Below are positions 1-7,080 of a stretch of DNA of 12,936 nucleotides, piece by piece. Where the stretch lies: positions 1 through 12,936 of the forward strand of contig DGOT01000236.1 in the NCBI GenBank assembly GCA_002389465.1. Direction: 5' to 3'. The position numbers and the translations under genes are program-made. Below the pieces are notes generated by a model that was given only the letters and a program-made list of their open reading frames with translations, ran no database searches and had not been told where the DNA came from. The stretch is from Bacteroidales bacterium UBA4459. GTDB lineage: Bacteria; Bacteroidota; Bacteroidia; Bacteroidales; F082. The stretch's first letter is position 1. Every line of letters starts with the position of its first letter.

Positions 1-13
1 GCTGAAAAAATTG

Positions 14-736
14 CTAAAAATCAATATCGTCTAAAGTGGGTTGGATGATATACTTCATTTCGGTAAATTCCAGTGCTAACAGGTTTCCGTATCCATCCCT
101 TTTGGTCATGTAAACACCGTTGTCCAGGTCGATGAATGGCTGCTCTTCCGATTTAATGATTTTGTCGATAAACTCCAGATTAACCGGCGTATGGCCATGG
201 ATAACGGTTTTGTAATCTATCTTTTCGGGCTTTATCTCATAATCTTTTGTCCACAACATAGCCTGTTTGTCAGAAAAAGGATCCTCCGCCTCGAAGTTAA
301 ACCCAGCATGCACCAATACGAATTGGTCAAGTTCAAGATAATAAGGCAGTGTTTTTATCCAGTCGATATATTTTTGAGGGATTTCGGCAGGCCATTTTAC
401 GCCCATACTCTTCAATGTTTCGGCCCCACCGTTGAGTTCCCATTCTTTCTGGATTCCTGATTTTGTTTTTACCCCCAGAAACTGTTTTCGCTCTCTGTCG
501 GCATTCCAGGTTTTCAGCATATATTCCTCATGATTGCCGAGCAAAGGAATTACCTTTGCCGGGCCGCGCTGCAATTGCATAACGTAGTCCATCACTTCTT
601 TACTGGCCGGCCCCCGGTCAATATAGTCGCCCAGAAAATAAATAGTGTCGCCGGCTGTCGGCTTAATATGATCTTCAAAAAGCGTTTTAAGCGTGACGGC
701 GCAACCATGAATATCCGGAATAACCCATTTCTTCAC
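14..736 (-). CDS. Metallophosphoesterase, PPP-type serine/threonine phosphatase-like
   Basis: A 240-residue calcineurin-like phosphoesterase predicted to use a two-metal centre to hydrolyse phosphate esters. The metal-ligand motifs are in the expected order: DIHG at residues 8-11, GDYIDRG at 36-42, GNHE at 67-70, an LVHAG histidine at 143, and HGHT at 180-183. This layout fits the PPP group, which includes bacterial PrpA/PrpB-like protein phosphatases and symmetrical dinucleoside tetraphosphatases. The sequence alone does not decide the substrate. There is no signal peptide, so it is probably cytoplasmic. The start is GTG at 736, because an in-frame TAA lies just upstream and the protein then begins directly at the first motif strand (KKWVIPDIHG). 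It lies 26 nt downstream of gpmA on the same strand and is probably co-transcribed with it. The fold assignment is firm; the substrate is unknown. Confidence 0.9.
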   Translation of the reverse strand: MKKWVIPDIHGCAVTLKTLFEDHIKPTAGDTIYFLGDYIDRGPASKEVMDYVMQLQRGPAKVIPLLGNHEEYMLKTWNADRERKQFLGVKTKSGIQKEWELNGGAETLKSMGVKWPAEIPQKYIDWIKTLPYYLELDQFVLVHAGFNFEAEDPFSDKQAMLWTKDYEIKPEKIDYKTVIHGHTPVNLEFIDKIIKSEEQPFIDLDNGVYMTKRDGYGNLLALEFTEMKYIIQPTLDDIDF

Positions 737-762
737 TGTTCTTTGTTTTATTACAGTGTTTA

Positions 763-1509
763 CTACTTTGATTTAATCTGGTTGGCCACCTGATCCATCA
801 GTTTTTTGATTTCTTCAGGATCTCCCAGAAAATAATCGTTCACCAAGTTCATATCATCATCAAATTCAAAAACATAAGGGATGCCTGTCGGGATGTTGAA
901 TTTGAGTATTTTTTCTTTCCCCATATTTTTCAGATGCATCACTAAAGCTCTCAGGCTGTTTCCATGTGCAGCCACAAGTACTTCATTTTTTTCCTTTAGT
1001 GTCGGCTTGATTTCTTTCTCCCAATAAGGAATAAACCGTTCGATAACCTCTTTTAACGATTCGGTTAACGGTATATCTTTAGGTGACAAGTCAGCATATC
1101 TCGAGTCGAATTTCGGATTTCTCTCGTCATCGCTGTCCAACGGTTTTGGCGGTGTGTTGAAACTTCTGCGCCATAGCTGTACCATATCGGCTCCATACTT
1201 TTCAGCAGTTTCCACTTTATTAAGGCCCTGCAGTATACCGTAGTGTTTTTCGTTCAACCGCCACGATTTTATTTCGGGAATCCACATTAAATCCATTTCT
1301 TCCAACACAATCCACAGCGTTTTTATGGCGCGTGTAAGGTATGATGTATAGGCTATCTTAAAATCATAACCCTTTTCTTTCAATAGCTTTCCCGCTTTTT
1401 CAGCTTCTCTGACACCCTGTTCCGACAGTTTAACATCGGTCCATCCTGTAAAACGGTTTTCTTTGTTCCATACACTTTGTCCGTGTCTTAATAAAACCAG
1501 TCGCTTCAT
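763..1509 (-). CDS. gpmA: 2,3-bisphosphoglycerate-dependent phosphoglycerate mutase
   Basis: A cytoplasmic glycolytic and gluconeogenic enzyme that interconverts 3- and 2-phosphoglycerate through a phosphohistidine. The 248-residue length is typical of the family. The catalytic RHG motif has its nucleophilic histidine at residue 9, followed by the FTGWTDVKLSEQG segment (20-32) and R60. The SWRLNEKHYG stretch holds the general-acid candidate E87, and AHGNSLRAL carries the second histidine at 182. The region around 113-137 (WRRSFNTPP and the RYADL segment) is that of the cofactor-dependent dPGM type, not the cofactor-independent GpmI. The ATG at 1509 is preceded by a purine-rich AAGAAGAAA stretch that could serve as a ribosome site. 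It diverges from the deacetylase gene across about 24 bp, and the metallophosphoesterase follows 26 nt downstream. Confidence 0.97.
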   Translation of the reverse strand: MKRLVLLRHGQSVWNKENRFTGWTDVKLSEQGVREAEKAGKLLKEKGYDFKIAYTSYLTRAIKTLWIVLEEMDLMWIPEIKSWRLNEKHYGILQGLNKVETAEKYGADMVQLWRRSFNTPPKPLDSDDERNPKFDSRYADLSPKDIPLTESLKEVIERFIPYWEKEIKPTLKEKNEVLVAAHGNSLRALVMHLKNMGKEKILKFNIPTGIPYVFEFDDDMNLVNDYFLGDPEEIKKLMDQVANQIKSK

Positions 1510-1516
1510 TTTCTTC

Positions 1517-1548
1517 TTGTTAATTTATGAAATATGTCCTTACCTTTG
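1517..1548 (+). promoter_or_regulatory. Candidate Bacteroidota-type promoter for the deacetylase gene
   Basis: TACCTTTG at 1541-1548 is an exact match to the Bacteroidota -7 consensus TAnnTTTG. A TTG at 1517-1519 lies 21 nt upstream, close to the usual position of the -33 TTTG element. Initiation would then fall near 1555, downstream of the ATG at 1534 and just before the in-frame ATG at 1558. That bears on the choice of start codon for this gene. Short boxes like these also occur by chance in AT-rich DNA. Confidence 0.35.
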
Positions 1549-2181
1549 TCAGCCATTATGAGTGCCATCTCTACAAAACTCTCCGCATTTATTTTTCCCG
1601 GATTAACTTGGAAAATACCAACTGAAAGCAACGAACTGTTCCTCACGTTTGATGATGGCCCTCACCCTGTTGTTACGCCAAAAGTATTGAATATTCTTGA
1701 CGAGTACAATGCAAAAGCTACTTTTTTTTGCGTAGGCGACAACGTGCAAAAGCATCCAAAAGTTTACGCGGAAATTATTTCAAGGGGGCATCTAACCGGC
1801 AACCATACGTACAATCATGTGAAAGGATGGGAAACTAAAAAAACAGCGTATCTGCACAATGTGCAAAAATGCAGTAAGCTTAGTTTGCCCCGTTTGTTCC
1901 GGCCACCATACGGAAGGATCACCCCGGCTCAGATAAGGCTGTTGAAAAAAACGGGCTATCACATTGTTATGTGGGATGTGCTTACGAGAGATTACCGAGA
2001 AAACAGCAACTGGAAAAAGCTGCTGCACAAAGCCCTCACGAAAACAAAACCCGGTTCCATTATTGTATTTCACGACAGCGAAAAAGCTGCCGAAAATATG
2101 CTGTATATGCTGCCCGAGTTTCTTGCGCACTTTTCAGGGAAAGGATATGTTTTTAACGCCATTGATCCGCAAAGGATCTGA
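1534..2181 (+). CDS. Polysaccharide deacetylase family protein (CE4 / NodB homology)
   Basis: A 215-residue NodB-homology protein. The family is metal-dependent and removes N-acetyl groups from chitin-like or peptidoglycan-like sugars; the substrate here is unknown. All five CE4 motifs are visible: LTFDDGPHP (D40 catalytic base, D41 metal ligand), GNHTYNH (metal ligands H91 and H95), FRPPYG (R123), MWDV (W147, D148) and VFHDS (H180). There is no clear signal peptide or membrane segment, which is common for this short Bacteroidota subtype and leaves its location open. The start is uncertain. ATG 1534 gives the longest frame, but ATG 1558 (residue 9) fits the usual short N-terminal extension and lies downstream of the candidate promoter. 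Neither has a good Shine-Dalgarno. The lipoprotein gene follows 47 nt after the stop, suggesting a small envelope-related unit. Confidence 0.92.
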   Translation: MSLPLSAIMSAISTKLSAFIFPGLTWKIPTESNELFLTFDDGPHPVVTPKVLNILDEYNAKATFFCVGDNVQKHPKVYAEIISRGHLTGNHTYNHVKGWETKKTAYLHNVQKCSKLSLPRLFRPPYGRITPAQIRLLKKTGYHIVMWDVLTRDYRENSNWKKLLHKALTKTKPGSIIVFHDSEKAAENMLYMLPEFLAHFSGKGYVFNAIDPQRI

Positions 2182-2205
2182 TTTCGTTCCTTTGTCAATT
2201 ATTTG

Positions 2206-2213
2206 CATCTTTG
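2206..2213 (+). promoter_or_regulatory. Possible -7 box upstream of the Ig-like lipoprotein gene
   Basis: CATCTTTG differs from TAnnTTTG at its first base only. A TTTC at 2182-2185 sits 20 nt upstream, in the -33 position. It would start transcription a few bases before the ATG at 2229. The match is weak, and readthrough from the deacetylase gene is an equally good explanation for expression. Confidence 0.2.
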
Positions 2214-2228
2214 TATATTATTAGTGTC

Positions 2229-4040
2229 ATGCAAAAAATTACCAGAAAAACAATCCTCTTTTTATCATTGCTTCCCGTAGTGTTTTTTCTCGTGCAATGC
2301 GCCCAGCCAGGGTCCCCGGGGGGAGGCCCGAAAGATACGCAGCCACCACAAATCATAAGGTATACACCGGATAATTTCAGCACCCGGTTTTCGGATAACA
2401 AATTTAAAATTGATTTCGATGAGTTTATCGCGCTGGATAATATAAATCAGAAATTATTGATTTCGCCACCTATGGATAAGCTGCCCGATTTTAAAGTCAA
2501 AGGGAAATCACTTTTAGTGAAATTTAACGAGGGGTTAAAAGAAAATACTACGTACACTTTGTTTTTTGGCGATGCAATTGTAGATATTACTGAAAAAAAT
2601 TCGTTACTAGAAAACTCTTATGTCTTTTCCACAGGTGATAAAGTTGATTCAATGAGTATGAGTGGAACAGTTATACAGGCCATCGACCTGCAACCTGCCG
2701 AAGATGTATTCGTCATGCTTTACAAAAACAATAACGATACCCTCCCGGTAGATTCCCTGCCTCTTGTTGTCAAACCTTTTTACCTGAGCAAAACCAATGA
2801 GAAAGGGAAGTTCACATTTAACGGATTGGCAGATGAAGAATATTTCATTTTTGCGCTGCGCGATATGAACAGCAACCATATTTTCGACCAGCCTTCAGAA
2901 GAAATTGCATTCCTGGATACACTAGTACAAGCTTTTTTTACCGGATACCCACAGAAAAAGAATACTGACAGCATTTTATCCGACTCGGCTCTTATTGATT
3001 CCTTAGCTGCTTTAATTGCCGATACGTTATTGCAAGTTACTGATACCGTTAATCCGGACACACTGGAAGATAAGGCGCAGGGGAATAAGGAGATTTCATA
3101 CGATTTATTTCTTTTTAAAAACCGTGATAGTGTTCAGCGGCTACTCAAAGCGGGAATGGTTAGAAGGAACACGCTGGAGTTTGCTTTTTCGCTTCCGGCC
3201 AGAGAAATAAGCCTTGTTCCGGAAAACTATTCTTCTGACAGCACATGGTATCTGGAGGAGTACTCCGTAAGGGCAGATACTGTTCGCTGGTATTTGAAAA
3301 ACATTCCTTTGGACACTCTCGAACTCTCCGTAATGAGTGGCAGGGACACTTTAGAGTATCTCTATATAAACCTTAACTACGGCAGCAAATCAAGCCGTGC
3401 ACGTGCAAAAAAGGAAGAAAAGAAAAAGAAAATTTACCTTGAATGGTCATCGAATGTACAGAAGAGTGTTTTAATACCAAATCAACAACCCAAAATTCGG
3501 TTTGAGCAACCGCTGGAGTCATTCACTACTGCTTCGGGCAGCCTCATTATAGGCGAGGATACTACCTACAGGCCAAAAACTGAAGTAGCTGACAGTTTCC
3601 GCATGGTTATATTCTTCCCGCTTGAACTACAGGAAGAAACCAACTACTCTTATTATTTTCCCGATTCCAGTTTTATTGACTGGAACGGCTATTTCAACAA
3701 GGAAATCCGCTTGAGTTTTGCCACAAAAACTACTGCCGATTATGGTAAATTGACCATGCACATGCAGCCTGAAAAGAGCCAGCCTTATATTTTTCAGATG
3801 CTGGATGAAAAGGGCAATGTAGTTAACGAATCTTATTTTGAATCGGATACAACTATCAGATATGTGTTTGTAAATCCGGCTAAATACAAATTCAAATTAA
3901 TATTCGATAATAACGGAAACAAACAGTGGGACAGTGGCTATTACCCGGAGAAAATAGAACCCGAACAGATACTTTTTTACACAAAAGAAATAGAATTGAG
4001 AGCCAACTGGGAAATTGAAGAAACCTGGAAAATTAAGTAG
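2229..4040 (+). CDS. Ig-like (SbsA/Big_5-type) domain lipoprotein
   Basis: A 603-residue predicted envelope lipoprotein. The signal peptide has a basic N-terminus (MQKITRKT) and a hydrophobic core (residues 9-20), ending in the lipobox LVQC with C24 as the lipidation site. A glycine- and proline-rich linker (25-36) follows. Residues about 38-136 look like an SbsA-type Ig-like domain, running from the TQPPQI..TPD opening to a terminal FSTGD strand. Residues about 144-235 resemble a carboxypeptidase-regulatory-like beta domain. Residues about 405-500 look like a second Ig-like domain ending in LSFATKT, and residues 505-603 like a second regulatory-like domain. A lysine-rich patch (394-401) separates the halves. 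D-x-N-x-N-x3-D motifs occur at 212-220 and 560-568. ATG 2229 was chosen because it starts the lipoprotein signal; a TTG at 2211 is part of the possible promoter. Its function is unknown, probably structural or adhesive. Confidence 0.88.
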   Translation: MQKITRKTILFLSLLPVVFFLVQCAQPGSPGGGPKDTQPPQIIRYTPDNFSTRFSDNKFKIDFDEFIALDNINQKLLISPPMDKLPDFKVKGKSLLVKFNEGLKENTTYTLFFGDAIVDITEKNSLLENSYVFSTGDKVDSMSMSGTVIQAIDLQPAEDVFVMLYKNNNDTLPVDSLPLVVKPFYLSKTNEKGKFTFNGLADEEYFIFALRDMNSNHIFDQPSEEIAFLDTLVQAFFTGYPQKKNTDSILSDSALIDSLAALIADTLLQVTDTVNPDTLEDKAQGNKEISYDLFLFKNRDSVQRLLKAGMVRRNTLEFAFSLPAREISLVPENYSSDSTWYLEEYSVRADTVRWYLKNIPLDTLELSVMSGRDTLEYLYINLNYGSKSSRARAKKEEKKKKIYLEWSSNVQKSVLIPNQQPKIRFEQPLESFTTASGSLIIGEDTTYRPKTEVADSFRMVIFFPLELQEETNYSYYFPDSSFIDWNGYFNKEIRLSFATKTTADYGKLTMHMQPEKSQPYIFQMLDEKGNVVNESYFESDTTIRYVFVNPAKYKFKLIFDNNGNKQWDSGYYPEKIEPEQILFYTKEIELRANWEIEETWKIK

Positions 4041-4058
4041 GGCGTATCACCGATTATA

Positions 4059-4355
4059 CTAATCACTGCACCGGTTCACACACTCAATAACTTCGGTCAG
4101 TTCTACATGTTTCAGCGAATAAAAAATCTTTTTCCCGTCACGCCTTGAGATAACAACATTCTTGTTTTTGAGTATATTCAGATGGTGTGAGGCCGTTGCT
4201 TGCTCAATATTCAACGCTTCATATATTTCCGTCACGCTGAGGCTTTCTCCCTTTGCCAGCAAGTCGATAATAGCGATGCGAATGGGGTGAGAAATAGCCC
4301 GTAACTTGGCTGCTGCCAGTTCAAGTTTCGAAATATCAATAATAATATTTGACAT
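4059..4355 (-). CDS. ArsR/SmtB-type winged-helix transcriptional repressor
   Basis: A 98-residue single-domain regulator. Residues about 11-34 (AAAKLRAISHPIRIAIIDLL) are the typical ArsR N-terminal helices. The helix-turn-helix is at 40-64, with recognition helix QATASHHLNILKN, and the beta-wing at 67-80 (VVISRRDGKKIFYSL). The ELCVCDL metal-binding helix of ArsR/CadC is absent; the equivalent stretch reads LSVTEIYEAL. The only cysteines are C92 and C96 at the very C-terminus, so a thiol or redox switch, or no ligand at all, is as plausible as metal sensing. ATG 4355 was chosen; a TTG seven codons upstream coincides with a -7 promoter box. It converges with the lipoprotein gene, the stops being about 18 bp apart. 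Its target is unknown, though the dyad upstream suggests autoregulation. Confidence 0.9.
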   Translation of the reverse strand: MSNIIIDISKLELAAAKLRAISHPIRIAIIDLLAKGESLSVTEIYEALNIEQATASHHLNILKNKNVVISRRDGKKIFYSLKHVELTEVIECVNRCSD

Positions 4356-4373
4356 AGGACAAAAATGTTTGAG

Positions 4374-4381
4374 CAAAAGTA
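4374..4381 (-). promoter_or_regulatory. Candidate -7 box for the ArsR-type gene
   Basis: Read on the minus strand the sequence is TACTTTTG, an exact TAnnTTTG match 18 nt upstream of the ATG at 4355. No convincing -33 TTTG is visible at the usual distance. That region is instead occupied by an AT-rich dyad. Confidence 0.4.
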
Positions 4382-4398
4382 GAAAATATCATTGTCTG

Positions 4399-4423
4399 CA
4401 TATAGTTATATGATTACATATGT
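4399..4423. promoter_or_regulatory. AT-rich dyad cluster, candidate ArsR operator
   Basis: CATATA-GT-TATATG (4399-4412) is a perfect 6-2-6 inverted repeat. Four bases further on, ACATATGT (4416-4423) is a perfect 8-base palindrome. Together they cover the -33 region of the candidate promoter for the ArsR-type gene. ArsR-family operators are typically AT-rich dyads overlapping the promoter, so this is a reasonable operator candidate. The rest of the 131 bp between the ArsR-type and ade genes is AT-rich, and I see no clear terminator for ade. Confidence 0.3.
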
Positions 4424-4486
4424 CCTGTTTTTAAATATTTTATATTAAATCTAAATAAGACAAGCCACAGAGGTTTCTGCGTATGG

Positions 4487-6124
4487 CTACGAAAACAATT
4501 CGGTAAAAGAGAACTTCCTGCCATCGAACAAACCCTTATCACTTAATTTAAGGTCGGGGATGACAAGCAGTGCCATGAATGACAGGGTCATAAACGGAGC
4601 GCGGAGTTTGGAGCCCAATTCATGGGCCTTTTTATCAATTTTATGGTATTCTTCTGCAATCTTATAGCCATCCTCAGCACTCATCAGACCCGCTACAGGC
4701 AGAGGCAGTATCATTTCTTCCATGCCTTCAGCAAGTGCTACTCCTCCTTTTTCTTCTACAATCAGATTTATGGCCCGGACAATTTTTTCGTCATCAACTC
4801 CTACCGCTACAATATTATGGCTGTCATGCGCCACACTGGAGGCAATGGCCCCGCGCTTCAAACCAAAATTTTTAATAAACGCAACGGCGGGCTTTGCTTT
4901 GTTGTACCTGTTTAATACTACTATTTTCAAGATATCATTTTCCGGATCACTCACTACGTTTCCATCCTTAACCTTAAAGTCAGCATAAATAATATTGGTG
5001 ATTAGCTGGCCGTCCAGGGCTTCTATAACTTTTAGCTTAGTTTTTTGAGGAACTACCCTCACATCTTCTGTCGTGACGGGTTGTGCATGAAAATTATTCG
5101 GCATCATCTCCTTTACTGACGGAAGAAGTGTCTTGCCGTTTTCGGCAATTAATATACCGTTCACATAGGTTGCCAACACTTGGAAATTAGTCAGATCATT
5201 CACTACGATCATATCCGCCGGGTCGCCTGTTTGCAGTGTGCCTACATCCAGTCCATAATGATCAATTGGGTTAATGATGGCGCTCTTAAGTACTTTTAAC
5301 GGGTCGTATCCTTTATTGATCGCCCTGATGACCAATTGGTTGATATGGCCTTCAACGAGGTCATCCGGATGCTTGTCATCAGAACAGAACAACACTTCTT
5401 CAGGATAATCCTGCATCAAATCGATCAATGCATCGAAGTTTTTGGCAGCGCTGCCTTCCCTGATCTGGATTTTCATACCATAGTTGATCTTCTCCAGCGC
5501 TTCGTCCATCGTAAAGCACTCATGGTCGGTGGAAATGCCTGCCTCAATGTACTTTCTGGCGTCTTCACCTTTAACACCCGGGGCATGGCCATCGATCGGC
5601 TTTCCGTATTTTTTAGCTACTTCCAGCTTCTGCATCACCCCTTCATCCCTGTTGATGACTCCCGGAAAGTTCATCATTTCCGACATGTATTTAATTTCAT
5701 CCTTCGCCAGCAGATTATCCAGTTGCTCCACCCCAATTTCAAATCCTGCCGTTTCAAAAGGTGTTGCCGGGACGCATGAGGAAGCGCCAAAGTAAAATTT
5801 AAACGGAACTTTTCCTCCGTTGTCAATCATATAGTTGATCCCTTCAATACCCAATACGTTGGCTATTTCGTGCGGATCGGAAACAGTAGCTACCGTTCCG
5901 TGCACCGATGCCAGGCGGGCAAATTCCGATGGGATGAGCATCGAACTTTCGATATGAATATGCGCATCAACCAGCCCGGGTAAAATGTAATGATTTTCCT
6001 TAACAGTCTCGTCTTTTTCCACCTGAGCTATTTTCCCGTCCTTTACATGAACACGGCCTTTAAAAATTGTTTCTACCCTCAGATCAACAATATTTCCGGA
6101 TAATGTATAGCTGTTTGTATTCAT
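4487..6124 (-). CDS. ade: Adenine deaminase
   Basis: An amidohydrolase that converts adenine to hypoxanthine and ammonia in purine salvage, in the cytoplasm. The 545 residues are close to the usual length of roughly 550-600. Family landmarks are LPGLVDAHIHIESSM (metal-binding H55 and H57, E59), SDPHEIANV (82-90), IDGHAPG with H180, TDHE with H201, and CSDDKHPDD with the catalytic-site D249-D250. The C-terminal half has SVAHDSHNI, typical of adenine deaminases and not of other amidohydrolases. It begins 38 nt after the stop of the mevalonate kinase-like gene on the same strand, so it may be carried on the tail of the mevalonate transcript. There is no Shine-Dalgarno or TAnnTTTG box in that gap. 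Both functional and physical completeness look good. Confidence 0.96.
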   Translation of the reverse strand: MNTNSYTLSGNIVDLRVETIFKGRVHVKDGKIAQVEKDETVKENHYILPGLVDAHIHIESSMLIPSEFARLASVHGTVATVSDPHEIANVLGIEGINYMIDNGGKVPFKFYFGASSCVPATPFETAGFEIGVEQLDNLLAKDEIKYMSEMMNFPGVINRDEGVMQKLEVAKKYGKPIDGHAPGVKGEDARKYIEAGISTDHECFTMDEALEKINYGMKIQIREGSAAKNFDALIDLMQDYPEEVLFCSDDKHPDDLVEGHINQLVIRAINKGYDPLKVLKSAIINPIDHYGLDVGTLQTGDPADMIVVNDLTNFQVLATYVNGILIAENGKTLLPSVKEMMPNNFHAQPVTTEDVRVVPQKTKLKVIEALDGQLITNIIYADFKVKDGNVVSDPENDILKIVVLNRYNKAKPAVAFIKNFGLKRGAIASSVAHDSHNIVAVGVDDEKIVRAINLIVEEKGGVALAEGMEEMILPLPVAGLMSAEDGYKIAEEYHKIDKKAHELGSKLRAPFMTLSFMALLVIPDLKLSDKGLFDGRKFSFTELFS

Positions 6125-6162
6125 CTTATTAATTTTAAGTTTTATCTGCTGATTTTTAAATC

Positions 6163-7077
6163 CTACCCTATTTTATGCAAAATAATCTTTTTAAATTCTT
6201 TTTGTACCGCTTCAAAATCGGGGGTAAACCCCAGAAGAAAACCGCCACCTCCCGAGCCGCACAATTTAAGCGTAAACAAATCGTCGGTTAATCCTTTTTC
6301 CCACCATTTATAAAATTCCGGCGGAATCATCGGTTTGAAATGTTCCCAAAAGAAAGCCGACAACCGTTTTATTTCTTTCAAAAACCCAGGAATATCTCCC
6401 TCTGAAAATAGCTGAATACACCTGTTATTCAATGGTATCAGCGTATTCTTCACTTCTTTGTAAAACTTGTAATGTCGACAGCTGTCAAAAAACAGTTGTA
6501 CCAGGTTATCGGTTTTTCCGTTCAGTCCTGTATCCACTAAAAAAGTAGTGAGTTCGTCCGTCAGGAGGCCTTTGGGTACCGCTACTGTTTTCATTTTTTC
6601 TTTGTTATAAATCAAGAGGGGTTTATTCAGGTAAGAGTTCAACGGATCGAGGCCGGAACTGACGCCATGAAACCAGGATTCCATTTGGGCAAAGATCCTT
6701 TTCAATTCCGGCAGGCTTTCCTCCTGCTTATTCAAACCGAAGTTGTCAAACACCGCTGCCGACAGAGCACCTGAGCTTCCTAAGCCATAACTTTGCGGTA
6801 TTTTGGAATCGAAATACAAGCCGTTATCCAGTGCATTTTTAAATTTCTCCAAATCAAGTGATGTCAGCAATTCGTTTTTTTCAGATAGTTGTAAGAGATA
6901 CTGATAGAAGCTCCTCAGACATTCTGCCGATTGTCGTTGTTCTTCCGTGAGCGTTTCTGCCTGCCGAAATCTGCCGGAATATTCCGTATAAGGAATGGTC
7001 AGTCCCATCGAATTACAGATGACGCTGTATTCGCCAAACAATAATATCTTCGCGTAAAAGCTCCGGTAAGTTTCCAT
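6163..7077 (-). CDS. Mevalonate kinase-like GHMP kinase
   Basis: A 304-residue GHMP-fold kinase, best read as mevalonate kinase: ATP plus mevalonate to 5-phosphomevalonate. Motif 1 is AKILLFGEYSVI (K10, E16). Motif 2, the ATP loop, is IPQSYGLGSSGALS (93-106). The active-site segment HGVSSGLD (137-144) corresponds to the mevalonate kinase HGxPSGxD motif with the proline replaced by serine and the catalytic aspartate kept (D144). The glycine-rich motif 3 is LCGSGGGGF (272-280). The start is only 3 nt after the TGA of mvaD, so translation is probably coupled. The surrounding mvaD, GYDIA kinase and HMG-CoA reductase genes support a mevalonate-pathway role. Phosphomevalonate kinase activity cannot be excluded from sequence, but the HG..SG.D segment favours mevalonate kinase. 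Confidence 0.85.
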   Translation of the reverse strand: METYRSFYAKILLFGEYSVICNSMGLTIPYTEYSGRFRQAETLTEEQRQSAECLRSFYQYLLQLSEKNELLTSLDLEKFKNALDNGLYFDSKIPQSYGLGSSGALSAAVFDNFGLNKQEESLPELKRIFAQMESWFHGVSSGLDPLNSYLNKPLLIYNKEKMKTVAVPKGLLTDELTTFLVDTGLNGKTDNLVQLFFDSCRHYKFYKEVKNTLIPLNNRCIQLFSEGDIPGFLKEIKRLSAFFWEHFKPMIPPEFYKWWEKGLTDDLFTLKLCGSGGGGFLLGFTPDFEAVQKEFKKIILHKIG

Positions 7078-7080
7078 CTG

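Noticed and set aside
2211..2228. TTG start that would extend the Ig-like lipoprotein by six residues
   Set aside because: The ATG at 2229 gives a clean lipoprotein signal peptide, and the TTG is part of a possible -7 promoter box.
4356..4376. TTG start that would extend the ArsR-type protein by seven residues
   Set aside because: The TTG is the end of an exact TAnnTTTG box, and the downstream ATG at 4355 gives a normal-length ArsR protein.
4458..4480. Possible ade terminator hairpin (CAGA-GGTT-TCTG)
   Set aside because: The stem is only four base pairs and is not followed by a T-run on the minus strand, so it is too weak to call.
5336..5779. 147-codon plus-strand open frame opposite ade
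   Set aside because: It is fully antisense to a complete adenine deaminase gene, with no motif or ribosome site.
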